Source: Trebouxia sp. TZW2008 (taxonomy: Eukaryota > Chlorophyta > Trebouxiophyceae > Trebouxiales > Trebouxiaceae). Taken from it: a stretch of DNA of 64,000 bases. The stretch spans positions 126,463-190,462 of the forward strand of contig BDIU01000246.1 in the NCBI GenBank assembly GCA_002118135.1, written 5' to 3'. Shown here in pieces: positions 23,501 through 34,700 of the stretch. A program made the position numbers and the translations under genes. The notes beneath the pieces were generated by a model. That model saw only the letters and a program-made list of their open reading frames with translations. It was not told where the DNA came from and made no database searches. Each line of letters starts with the position of its first letter. Within the stretch, counting starts at the first letter, position 1.

Positions 23501-26292
23501 TGCGCTTAGTCTGCAAACTGATCACTTTGATGTCTCCAGGGGTTCATGTCAAAGAAGGAGGAGGACCTGAATCAAGCACAGGCTAGCCTGCATGCCATTT
23601 TGGCCACTCAGGATGCCTCTGAAAACAAGCAGAACAAGCAACTCAAGGCTGTGGCTAAGCAGGTACACAGCTTCTCAACAACTTGTCAGGCTATTGCAGT
23701 TTTCAGACTCAGTTACTCACAAGCATGTACAGACAGGCTTCTTCAGCTTCCTGCATGGTTGGAGGTGCTTTGTGTGTGTGTTGTTCTGCATGCTTACACA
23801 AAGCTACTGGGTCTTCCTGTCTTTGGATCTTGGGTCCCATTTGCTGCATTGGCTTGCAGGAACAATCTGAAGCTGTGCTGCTGCTGCCCTGCATTGTCGC
23901 GATTTGCTGTTGTGAACGCTTGTCCAAACTGATCTTTTGCTGGCATGGCTGAAGCACCTTCCTTTGGCATCTGTTGTTCCTTGTCATGCAGCATGAGCAG
24001 ACAGCGCGCTCAGCAATGGCACATGCATACTGTCAGATCTTTTCAAGGCATTATGCATGTGTCAAAGTATGCCATCGTGTGAAGAATTTGATTTTGCTGT
24101 AGACAAGCCAACTGAAAACTGCATGCACAATGCAATGCAGCATGACTTGACTGCCCATTTTTGTGTGCAGATCATTGATATTCAAGCCAAGGAGTTCAAG
24201 CACAGCAAGAAGCCCAAATTGGTCAGGGCCTTCAGTGGTCGCAGCAAAAGGGACAGGTGCAATTCACATTTCAATAAAATCCTTTGCATGCACATGCATT
24301 GTGTGCATCTTTCTGTAGGCCTTTTGATGCGTCAAGCATACCTCTGACGTTGCAGCACCAGCAGCAATCGCCTGGCTGTCTTGCAACATCGCACGAGGGG
24401 TCTGTCGTGTGTCACTTTTCTTGCTTGTATATTGTTGCACAAAGTGACTGAGTCTGCACCTATTGCATTGCATGTGCGCAAGTTAAGTATGTATGACAGC
24501 TGTGACTGCAAGCTTGCGCTTCATTAGCAAGCAAAGTAATGTGTGGCACAGGGGTACAGTTACTGTGTTGCTCAAGAAAGTCCGGAGGTCGTGCACTGAC
24601 AGCATTGCCTGGGGATCATGTACAGCTTCAGAGCTTATTTTGTCTTAGATGAGTTGGCATTGCCAAGATTCTGACAGCATATGAAATGTGTACAGGTTCA
24701 GAGGATCCTTTGTGTTGGATGAGTCATTCCTGCCAAACCCCACGCCGGAGAAGAGCCTGCCCAGCCCCTTCAGCTCCCCCTTCCTCAGCAGCCCTCAGGG
24801 CAGCGCCCAGTTTGGCCCTGGAAACCTAGGTACGGCAGACGACGTCGTGCATGTGATATTGATAATGACTGCATGTGTTTCCAAGCCATCACGTGTGCGC
24901 CACCACGAGCTTGACTCGTAGATATGATATGTCCTGTCTTTGTCAGTGACCCTGTAGCCGTTGCTCATATTACTATGTATACAAGTGACGGTAGACCTTC
25001 TTGCATCCGATAGCCACGCACAAACCTCAGACTAGGAAATATTGTCTCAAAGGGCTGCATAAGCTTAAAACACAACACCCGTGAAACGCAAGCGTCATCT
25101 TCATCTTCATCTTCATCTTCATCTTCATCTTCATCTTCATCTTCATCTTCATCTTCATGCATGCTGGTGGCGTGCCAGTGCATGTGACTGTTCATCTGGC
25201 ACATTGCTCACAAGGCTGTTGTGCATGCAGAGGGCATTCCAAGGGCTGTGAGTGGATCTATGACCCCTACCAGGTCGATGAGTCTGAACGGGACGCCCCC
25301 TAAAGGGAACGCCTCTAGAGCGCTCACCCCTAGTGGGTCCATGAATCTCAATGGGACCCCCCCCAATGGGAATGCGTCAAGAGTGCTCACCCCTAGTGGG
25401 TCCATGAATCTCAATGGGACCCCCCCTGATGGGAATGCCTCCAGAGGGCTTACCCCAAGTGGGTCCATGAATCTCAATGGGACCCCCCCTGATGGGAATC
25501 TGTCTAGAGCGCTCACCCCTAGTGGGTCAATGAATCTCACTGGGGCCTCCACCCCTACCAAGAACACCCCTAATGAGACAGTCCCTAATGGGGTGACCCC
25601 TAATGGGATCACTCCAGTCACGCCCCAGAAAGATGAAAACTTCCAGCGCCTCCAGAAGGAGAACAGCAACTTGTCCCAGAAGTAAGACCATCTTGTGTGC
25701 ACTTGACCTTGGCACCAAACTGGTCACAGACAGTCTCCTTGTCAGACTTCTTGAGTTGAAGCAAACATTGCCATTTCTTGGCTGTCATTCTGCTTGTCTT
25801 TGCATTTTGGCCTGGCCTCTCAATGTTGATAAGCCAAGAAGTCCATGTCAGATATCAATGCTGCCGTGATCAGTCCTTGAGGCATTGGACTTAGGTGTAC
25901 ACATGTCATGTTCAATGTTCAGTTCTTGACGCATTGGAATGACTACGGTGTCATGGTGAGTGTTCAGTTGTTCAGGCATTGGACTAAATGATGGTTCCTT
26001 TTACAGGCTGGCAAGAGCAAACAAGGACATGGCAGAGCTGAACCGCAGGCTCTTTGATGCTGCCTTTGGCGCTGAGGGGTCCTTTGTGCGCACTGCCAGT
26101 GCAAGCTATGTGCGCATCCCTTCAATGAACGGTGCTGATGGGAAGCACAGCAAGGCTGGCCACGACAAGGAGGCCAAGAATCAGCTGAAGAGAAGCAGCA
26201 TTGATCCTGCTACCTCAAGCAGCGACGACCTGACCACTCTGAATGAGCTTCCACCTGGTGTACCTGTTGGGTCTCTGATGATGACCCTGTAG
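11558..26292 (+). CDS. Gene B: giant Gln-rich coiled-coil protein (2641 residues, 16 exons)
   Basis: Exons are 11558-13397, 13803-13942, 14449-15381, 15724-16699, 17136-17275, 17732-18587, 18995-19108, 19934-20091, 20538-21680, 22034-22417, 22959-23120, 23540-23662, 24171-24256, 24696-24829, 25231-25681 and 26007-26292 (TAG). They sum to 7926 bp with every junction in phase. The start is the first ATG in the open frame; an upstream in-frame GTG at 11474 also exists. Residues about 150-2000 are heptad-like coiled coil built from diverged copies of a unit with the core AQSSFEAQHA(E/Q)QAAQ and LQQSQQQLQQ. The C-terminal third turns basic, then Ser/Pro-rich with a 21-residue repeat, then a short conserved-looking tail. 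No motor, kinase or membrane segment is visible. A golgin-, tether- or cytoskeleton-like scaffold is possible, but this is inference from the coiled coil alone. Exon architecture is modular (see findings). Confidence 0.85.
13432..13670. repeat. About 70-bp tandem repeat followed by CCCTG-rich satellite
   Basis: Three diverged units share TCATACCT, ATGCATAGTCAGGAGTTCCC and CCTGCC. They then degrade into (CCCTG)n/(CCTTGC)n from about 13585. They lie in intron 1 of gene B. Confidence 0.75.
13955..14150. repeat. About 42-bp tandem repeat, four copies, intron 2 of gene B
   Basis: Units share TTCAATGTTGCTATC, ACACCAATGTACA and CTTTGTT, with period about 42 bp. Unit 1 begins just after the donor at 13943. 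Confidence 0.75.
19430..20000 (+). repeat. Five-copy array of intron tail plus exon head before gene B exon 8
   Basis: Five copies start with an acceptor-like TGCAG at exon positions 19440, 19562, 19687, 19812 and 19934 (spacing 122, 125, 125, 122 bp). Each carries the word GCTTTGAAACAGAA and then a version of AAGGCTGAAAGGCAGCAG. Only the last copy (19934) runs on into a full exon with a donor (19934-20091). The other four end in the next copy's intron tail. All five acceptors look usable. Confidence 0.9.
24618..24672 (+). repeat. Upstream echo of the head of gene B exon 24696-24829
   Basis: The block TGTACAGCTTCAGAG...GTCTTAGATGAGTTGGCATT repeats the acceptor and first 40 bp of the next exon (TGTACAGGTTCAGAG...GTGTTGGATGAGTCATTCCT) with a handful of changes. 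There is no donor. Confidence 0.7.
25095..25158. repeat. (TCATCT)n hexanucleotide microsatellite
   Basis: More than ten perfect units lie in the intron between exons 24696-24829 and 25231-25681. The minus strand would read as Asp-Glu repeats, but there is no sign of a gene there. Confidence 0.95.
25309..25548 (+). repeat. 63-bp in-frame tandem repeat (21 residues) in gene B
   Basis: Nearly four copies encode a unit with the core LTPSGSMNLNGTPP and (N/D)GN. The Thr-Pro pairs could be sites for proline-directed kinases (inference). The reading frame is kept throughout. Confidence 0.9.
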
Positions 26293-26300
26293 TGCAGCGT

Positions 26301-26505
26301 TTCCAGTGCAAGCTATGTGCGCATCTCCCTAATGTCTGGCACTGACGGGCGCAACAGCAAGGCTGGCCATGACAAGGAGGCCAAAACCCAGCTGAGGAGA
26401 AGCAGCGATTCAGCTACCTCAAGTAGCGATGATATCACCAATCTCAATGAGCTTCCTCCTGGCGTACCTGTTGAGTCTCTGACGATGGCTTTGTGGTGCA
26501 GCGCT
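26301..26505 (+). repeat. Tandem copy of the last exon of gene B placed after its stop codon
   Basis: About 205 bp repeat 26094-26300. The copy keeps the encoded words KAGHDKEAK, SATSSSDD and NELPPGVPV with a few substitutions. The TAG of the gene is TGG in the copy. It lies in the 3' UTR. Confidence 0.9.
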
Positions 26506-27260
26506 ATCAAACCTGGAGACTCAGATACATGTGATGCAACATTTACCCTTTTGGGTGCAAGCAATAAAGACTGTTCAAGCCTTGTGTATGGTCAGCATTT
26601 TCTGTTGATGAACACTACAAGCTATAGCAGATCCTGAACTTTGTAGGGCAACTGTATTGATTGCCTTGCGCTGTTGAATTGTCAAGACTTATTGCTGTTC
26701 CGAATTCAGTGCTTTTCGACGGCACATCACATGGTGCGTGTCAATGTCTGTACAGGCAGTCATGTCGTTGCTGACACCCAATGATCTCAGCTGCCAGTAG
26801 CTTGTTTGTAATAATAAAGCTGACTGTAGTCTTAGCTGTTGTGAGAATGTTCAATGGCAGTCTGTATGCTGTGTTTGGGCTATGCATGCGTGGGACATTT
26901 AGAGGATGTACACTGCTGTACAAAATCTGGGTCTTTGCCCCCACAACTCTTGTCCTAGTCTGTTGCACTGCAATTGTTGACAAAAATCCTGTTGCAAAAG
27001 AACTATTGGAACGCTCATGCACTGATGCCTAGGGGCTTTCTGTCCTGATATGCCATGGCAAAGTCTTTTTTTCACATGTAAACATTGATGTCTTGCAGAT
27101 GCACATGCTGCAAATTTTTTGCCTAGCTCTGCTTGTTGTGAACGACTCAGAAAGCACCGGACTTCCTTATTAGTAAGCACAGTGCACCCCTTGATCAGTT
27201 CAATGCACCTTCATCTGGGCACAGACAACGTCAAACAGCCGCGCGAGCGCAAGCCCCCGG
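26506..27260. other. Intergenic: 3' end of gene B, promoter of gene C
   Basis: No supported exon is seen. A TGTAA followed by AATAAAG lies at 26807-26817 and may end gene B transcripts. The last 60 bases before 27261 are CpG-rich (GCCGCGCGAGCGC), as expected for a start region. Confidence 0.4.
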
Positions 27261-30200
27261 ATGCATGCCGCACGGCTGGCCTCTGCAGACGACAGTCGCG
27301 TGCAGATTGAGGCAGAGGAGTCTGACGGTTTGGCAGGCGTCGCTGCGAACACGCAAATTGCACCGTGGCAAGTCTTGACTGCCCTTGCGAGCGAATGCGC
27401 TCACATCGTCAGGCATGCCAGTGGTTTGTCAGAGTCGCTGCCAGTGCAAGGCAACGTGCAGCAAGAGTCGCAAGCCTCCATCTCGTCGAGGGTTCGCACA
27501 CCGGGGAGCTCTGATCTAGAAGTCAAAGCAGACTCAACACCACCGTCCAGGTCGACCGAACAACACACTGGTCCACATGCACCATCAAATGACAGCCCTG
27601 ACACATCAGCTGTCGAAACAGAGGCCGCCAGAGTCTCTGCTAAATTCTTGTTTTCTGATGCTGCAGGCACTCAAGTGGTGCAGCGGTTTGACTTCATGAA
27701 AAGCCGAGACACCAGGGTATTGGCTTTCAAGCAAGCAACGCAATCAAGATCAACATGATTCACGTTCACACCAACCTGCATATGATCTACCAATGATCCG
27801 CAGGCTGCATCTTTTCTTGTTCTGCTCACAAACATACTTGGGCTAGCCGTCTTGGCAACTGAGTTTACAAAGACATACACCAAGGCAAGTTCGACACATT
27901 GAGACTCAGACATGACTGGCACTTGCTACAAAGGCTCCAAAGATCAAGACAGTGCAAAGTTCACTGCGCACATCCTGATCTGACTCTCTGATTGTGAATG
28001 CAGCTTATGCATGCCATCTGCATCGATGATTTACTGCTGCTACCGTCTTTCACGTGATATGCGTACGATAGCACGAGCAGTCACGCCTGAGCTATGTGAT
28101 TTGCTGCTGCATCATGGCCTGTCATGTGCCACAGCAATTTATCATGCTGCTGTTGTGCAGGACCGCAGTGCAAGGCGTTTCCGCAGATTAGACGTGTACC
28201 GCTGGAACATCATTGTTTCAACCACATTGCTGGCCTTGCTCTTGAGCAATCTGTCGGTGTTTGCCTGGCGTGTTATCAGGGCGCATCGCCTTGGCCAGAA
28301 ATGGTGCGAGCATGGTGCATGACACTTGCAGCATCCCGTCAAGTTCTGCACATGCCCATGCCAAGAGCAAGCAGACACTGCCAGCCATCAGCGCTCTTAC
28401 CGAACATACAACACAGCTGCACAGCCATGCACAAGTGCCCTGCTAGCCCGCCAGCATGCGCTAGCATGCTGTGCAGTCACCCACGCACACTGCCAGCCAT
28501 CAGCGCTCTTACCAAACATACAACACAGCTGCACAGCCATGCAGATTGCAAGCTGCATACATTCTCTGCCTGCTGTAATAACGAGCATTATATCTCCAAT
28601 CCAAATGTGATGAAACAGCTTGCATACAGTTGCACCTGCTTTCGCATCAGTGTCACACATGCTCAAGCAGCTTTGTGACATTTAGTGCATGCTCAGCAGC
28701 GGTCATGATGCTGCCCCAAAGTTCCGAGACTCTGACACAGGGAATCTGTGACTTAAGCTTGTATATGAGCTACAGAGTCCATAAGACGAGCTTTCAAGTG
28801 GATTTGAACCCTCATGAGCTGAATCATTGAATGTAGTGCAAAAATCTGAAATATATGCATTGTATTTGTGCAGGAAATCCAGACAGAGAAAGAGCGCAAT
28901 CCTCTTCTTCACAGAGGCTGCTGTGCAGAGCTTGAACCTGCTGTTCTATCTGATCCCTAATGTTTACATCTACACAGACTACTGCCTCATCCAGGCGCCT
29001 TTTACCTTTTGGTGTGGCTGGGTCCGCTGGACTTGCTGGAATACTGTAAGCTTATGACTACACATGAGTCACATCAGTCACACTGATCTGATTAGTGCCA
29101 ATACTGCCTGATGTCATGCATTGTTTGTATGCTGTTGCAGAGCCTCAAAGTGTCGATGCTGGCAAATATGTGTACAAAGCTGCTTTACGATCAACACTCA
29201 TCATGCAGTCGCGTTTGGCACAACATGTCTGCCCAAGCGCCATTTGATGATGCGTGCTGACCATAGAGCAGCCAAACACATATCATGTCATGTATGCTGA
29301 TTGATGACAATGCAGCGCTGATCAGACATCCCCTCCGTAACAGGTCACTTGGTCAGCATGGCAGATTGTTTCCATGCAGCACGGCCTATAGCCCCTGCAC
29401 ACCTCAGCAGCACCCCTGAATGGGCATGCGGCGCGCACACACAATGAGCTTTGATGCTGTCATGCAGCACACACACTTCTGGACTTGCACTTGATTGTCG
29501 GACACCTTTGCATTTGCTGCTTTACAGCACGAAGTCTCTGTAGCATGCACTTGACTATCAGCAGCCTTTGCATTTGCCTGCAGCTCTTCATGCTGTTCCT
29601 GGTGCATGCATATGGGGCTGGACTAAGGCATGGCCAGGCCAAGAGCCCTGATCAGCAGCAATCTGGCCCTCGCAAAGCAGAAGATCTTCTTGGAATTGAC
29701 ACACCCTGGCGCAATCGGTGGCCTTGTCTAATACCATGGGTGGTCGTGGAAACTGTACACTCTGTTGCTTGGTTGCGGGCTGCTACTGGTGAGCTGCTAC
29801 TCTCTCACGCAATGCTGTGGTATTTTGGTCTGACTCAATTGATGGCCTTATCTAATACCACGGGTGATTGTGGAAACAATTCATTCAGTTGCCTGGTTGC
29901 GGCCTGTTTCGGGTAAATTCCTTTTCCCACATGATGCTGATGAATTGTCGGAATGACCAACATTGATTGCTGTGGCATCGCGGTGCTTTGCTTCATGACT
30001 ATTGAGCTCTCCTAGCAATACACAAGGCTCAGAATGCTGCTGCCCCTGAACTCTGATGGGCGTCATGAGCAGCTGCAGACATTATTGTTGAAGCACTTGA
30101 GCTCTACTATGTAACATGTGCAGATGCAGACAGTCAACCACTTGACTGTATTGCACATCATGCGCAGATGAAAACAGATAATGCTGCAGCATTTGAATCA

Positions 30201-31662
30201 CTTCTGTTGCACATCAGGTACAAATGCAAACATCCACACACTGAAGTTCTTGACCTGCGCTGCGTGTTGTATGCAGAGAAGAACATTGGTGCCTTCTTTG
30301 CATCCTGGCATCACAGCGCAGAGTTGAAGACCACGCCAGCAACCTCTGTTGCGTGTTGTGTGCAGAAAAGGACATGGGAGTCTTCGTTGCATTATGCTGT
30401 AGCACAGTGTTGGCAACTACATCAGAAACCGCTGTGAGTTGTTGTGTGCAGAAAAGAACGTTGGTGAGTTTTTTGATTTCTGCCACAGCCCAGAGTTCAA
30501 CACTACGCCAGAAGACTGCGGGTCTGATGAAGTGACTCGGGTTTTCATTGACCTTGCTGTGGCGTTTGCTGTGGTCGGCTTTGGCATCACTTGCTTCTTC
30601 CTGCTATACAAGCTCAGGGCTTTTAGGCACCTGCCCTACACCAAGACTCAGGCTGCTATTGTCTTCTACAGATTTCAGGTGAAATAGGTACATGTGGCTC
30701 CTGCATCTGTGAACTTGACAGATACTTTGTAAGGTGCTGCACAAACTGCACAGACTAGGACATGCTCTCCAGTGATGGAGAGCAAGTCTGGCAATTGACT
30801 TTCAGCAAACGCTGGCTGCTAGAAGCTTTTGCAGCAGGAATGCTGTCTCGCTCATTTGCAGTGATAATAAGCGCTGATCAAGATTGCATGCAAGCCAATA
30901 TTGATAGCATTTTTTTGTTTGGGCAGCTGGCTTTGCTACTGAAAGCCAAGCACCATGCCTGTGCATGCACCTTAAATTGCGTCCTCTGTGACAGACACAT
31001 GCTGCTGCAAGACATGGCATTGCTTTTGCACCACTCATCACTCAACCACTTACCAACGCAGGCGTTCTGATGTCCTTTTGGAGCTTGCTGCTCTTCTGCA
31101 TGTCACCCATCAGTCGTACAGATGTTGAATCAAACCCTAAAGCCAAACCCTGACTCAGCACCCATAGCTTTGCAATGATGCAGCTGAGGCTGCGCATCTT
31201 AATTGGGACCACCTTGGCACTCTGCTTGTTGACAGTCTGCGTGTCACCCATCAGTTCACCTGGTGTTGCTGCATACCCTGAATAAACCCTAGACCCATAG
31301 CTGTGCATTGCTGCAGCTGAGGCTACGCACCTTGGTGATGGCCTTCTTTGCGCTGTGCTTGGTGCTGCTATGGCTGGTGCAGCCGCGTGCCAACTGCATT
31401 AGCTTCCAATTTGCTTGGCTGGGACTCATGCCCATGCAGGTCAGCACACTCCTTTTCTTGAAGTTCTCTCACACTGCAGCTCCAGGCATTGTACTCTTCA
31501 CTGTGAGTGACCCCTTCAGCTCTGTCATGTGGTCCGTGCCTTGTGTTGGACAGCCCTTGCACTGTGATGCAGCCCTTCTGCTTTGCACAAAGATTCATGG
31601 CACCTGTCAACTGCATCACTCTGCATGCCAATTGAGCCTCATGCTCTTGCAAGTCAGATCCC

Positions 31663-31702
<40 letters not shown>

Positions 31703-34700
31703 GGCTGTCTGTCTGTTCATCTGTCCGCTCATCTGTTTGCCCGTCTGGCCACCCATACATGGCTTCACACACGAGTGCATGCTGTCAAGGCCTGACACAG
31801 GCTGTTGCTGTGTAGATGGCAATGACGGCGAATGCGTTTGTGATGAGCTTCATGGCCATGCCGCACAACCCCTCTCCTCATGCAGCTGCCTTGCAGGTAT
31901 CTCACCACTGCTGCATTCTGTTTTCACAGTGCATATGCTTGGCTCTGGCATGATCATTTGTACTGCCATGCACACATCAGTCAGAGATGACAAATAACCC
32001 TGGACTGTTGCTGCCAATGCATCAACATCACCACTACCTGTGCATGACCGTCATTGCCACTGCTTCACTTCCACTGTCAACACAGTAGCCACCGCACTTG
32101 TACCGTTGATATCACTATGCTTTCTCCCACGATGTTGCCAGCCATTGTCACCATCGATGGCAATTTTGTTTGCCCTTGGCATCTTCAACATTATTGCAGC
32201 ATGCTTTCACTGCCATTGTCACCACCATCACATTGTGGTGCAGGTTTGGCTGTAAGACTTTGCCTGGAACGAAGGGGACAAGCCAGTAAAGCTGGCTGCC
32301 AGCAGAATGACTTTGCACCGCAACCATTGCCAGAGCTATCCCCTGACCTTTGACAACATCACTGCGTATACCAGAATCTTCATTGCTGTACTGCCGTTAG
32401 CACAAACGGTGTGCTTCTGTCGATGCAGGTATGGCTGCAAGAGTTTGCCTGGACTGAAGCGGACAAACCAGTCAAGTTGGCAGCCAGGAGGATGACTCGG
32501 CCCCGCTGTGACAACCAGGAGGCGCTCTTCTGTTTTGAGACCATGATGCACCTGCTCTACTGGAGCTGTCTTGTCTATGACTACCAAAGGGTGAATTTTG
32601 TGCAGCCATGCTTTTAAGACAAGTCGATGCGTTACTGGAGCTGCCTGGTGTGTATGCATCAACAGGCCAATCCCTTTGTCAATTTGGCAAGACAGTGTTT
32701 GCAGACATCAGTCTATGGGTCAGCATTATTGTGCAAGGCAGCCATGGCTGTTCTGACAAGTCACTGCTTCTGCTATCATCACCTAATCTGACCTAACCTA
32801 GCCTCACCTCATTCATGATGTGCCTGCTTTGTTGCCATCATCATGTGCTGCCTTGTCTGCGACTGCCAACAGGTCAGCTCCCGTGTGACACTGCAAGCTT
32901 GTCTTGATATAAGCAAGCATTGCATCAGTGACAAACTTCTCCACGTGCAGACTGGCCACACACCTGCCAAAGCAATCATCCTCTGCCTCACAGGGCGCTT
33001 CATTCCGTCCCAGGGGAACACGCCTCCACCTTGAACAAGAAGAACATGCATCAACAGAATGTTGAACGTGGCTTGACACTGTAGGCAAGCATTGCACCAA
33101 GCAGCAATCAGTCCAAACGCAGATTGACTGCACAGCTGCCTAAGCAGTTGTTTTCTGCCTCACATGGTGCTCGCCACACTTTCAGGAACAAAGTTCTCAG
33201 CCGTTAAATCAAAGGGCATCAAGCAAATGTCGAGAGCATCTCGGTGTCGCAGGCAAGTATTGCACCAAGCAGCACCCGGTCCAAGCGCAGATTATCTACA
33301 CAGCTGCCCAAGCAGTCGCCTTCTGCCTCAGAGGAAGGGGCTGCATTCAGTCCCAGGAGAACAGTTCTCAGCCTCCCCATTGCCATGAGCCTGTACAATT
33401 TGAAGCACAGCGAGCTCTTCTGGGAGTTAGAGTTGGACACTCGGTGCCTAGTGGCATGGAGCAGCACACAAATTGTGGTGTCTTTCAGAGGAACTGCTTC
33501 AATGCGGAATGCAGTTGCTGACATGCAGGTCAGTCACTGTTGTCTCTCACTTGGCTCTATCATGTCAGCCTGCTTTTCTCAGTCTCAGACCGTCTGTTCT
33601 CAGCCTGCTGACTGCTCTGAGCTTGTATGACTTGAAGCACAGCAAGCTTTTCTGAGAGTTTAACTGGGACACTGAGTGCTTGGTGGCGTGGAGCAGCACC
33701 CAGATTGTGGTGTCCTTTAGAGGAACTGCTTCAATGTGGAATGCAGTTGCTGACATGCAGGTCAGCTGACATCGCTGCTGTCTGTTGGCCCAACTGCTTC
33801 ATGTTGCCCTGCTTCATTTGATCCCAGGAATCAGTTCCTAGCCTTCCTGCTGCTATGAGTCTGTACAGTCTGAAGCATAGCGAGCTGTTCTGAGTTAGAC
33901 TTTGAACACTCGTTGCCTAGTGGCGTGGAGCAGCACACAAATTGTGGTGTCTTTCAGAGGGACTGCTTCAATGAGGAATGCAGTTGCTGACATGCAGGTC
34001 TGCTGACATTGCTGTTGTCTTTTGGCCCAACTGCATGTTGCCCTGCTTCTTTTAGTTCTCAGCCTTCTCGCTGCTATGCGCCTGTATAATCTGAAGCACA
34101 GCCAGCTGTTTTGGGGATTATTGTTGGACACCTGGTTCCTGGTGGCTTGGAGCGAGATGCAGATTGTGGCGCCCCTTCAGAGGGAATGCTTCAATAACAT
34201 GCTGTCTCAAAAACGCAGGTCGAACATCTTTGGTGTAACCCCTTCACATAGCATTTTTCACCAATCTTTAGCTCATGATACTGACCAGACTGCTTGTGCC
34301 ATGGGCTGCAGCATGTGCATGCTGCATGCTTGACCTGGTGTGGCTGACATGATCTGGGAAGCACATCAACGGCGCATATCATAGCTGCAGCTCCCCCTGC
34401 TGGCTTTCTGTAGTCATTCAGTCAGGGGAATGGCCTCGCGCCATGCAACTGTCATGTTTGCAACCATACCATTGGTTGCTGGCAGGCATGAAGAGTAGCT
34501 CGCCGACCTCTGAGGAGTCAGTGCTGGCTGTTCATTTGACACTTGTGCATGTGGGTTCCCTGGAGAGCTGGCTGGCAAGCATTTCTCATACTAGTCAGCA
34601 ATCCACAGATTTAGTGACTGCTGGCAGATGTGAAGGGTAGCCCACGCATCCCTAAGGGGCCAATCCTGCCTGTTCACGCGGCCTGTTGGTGCATGCAGGC

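Noticed and set aside
25095..25158. Minus-strand Asp-Glu repeat ORF
   Set aside because: Direct product of the hexanucleotide microsatellite inside an intron.
28790..28825. tRNA-like T-arm word on the minus strand (GGGTTCAAATCC)
   Set aside because: No matching acceptor stem, anticodon arm or D arm within 90 bases.
31665..31772. Long ORFs with Asp-Arg-Gln or Cys-Leu-Ser runs
   Set aside because: Translations of the CTGT microsatellite in a lipase intron.
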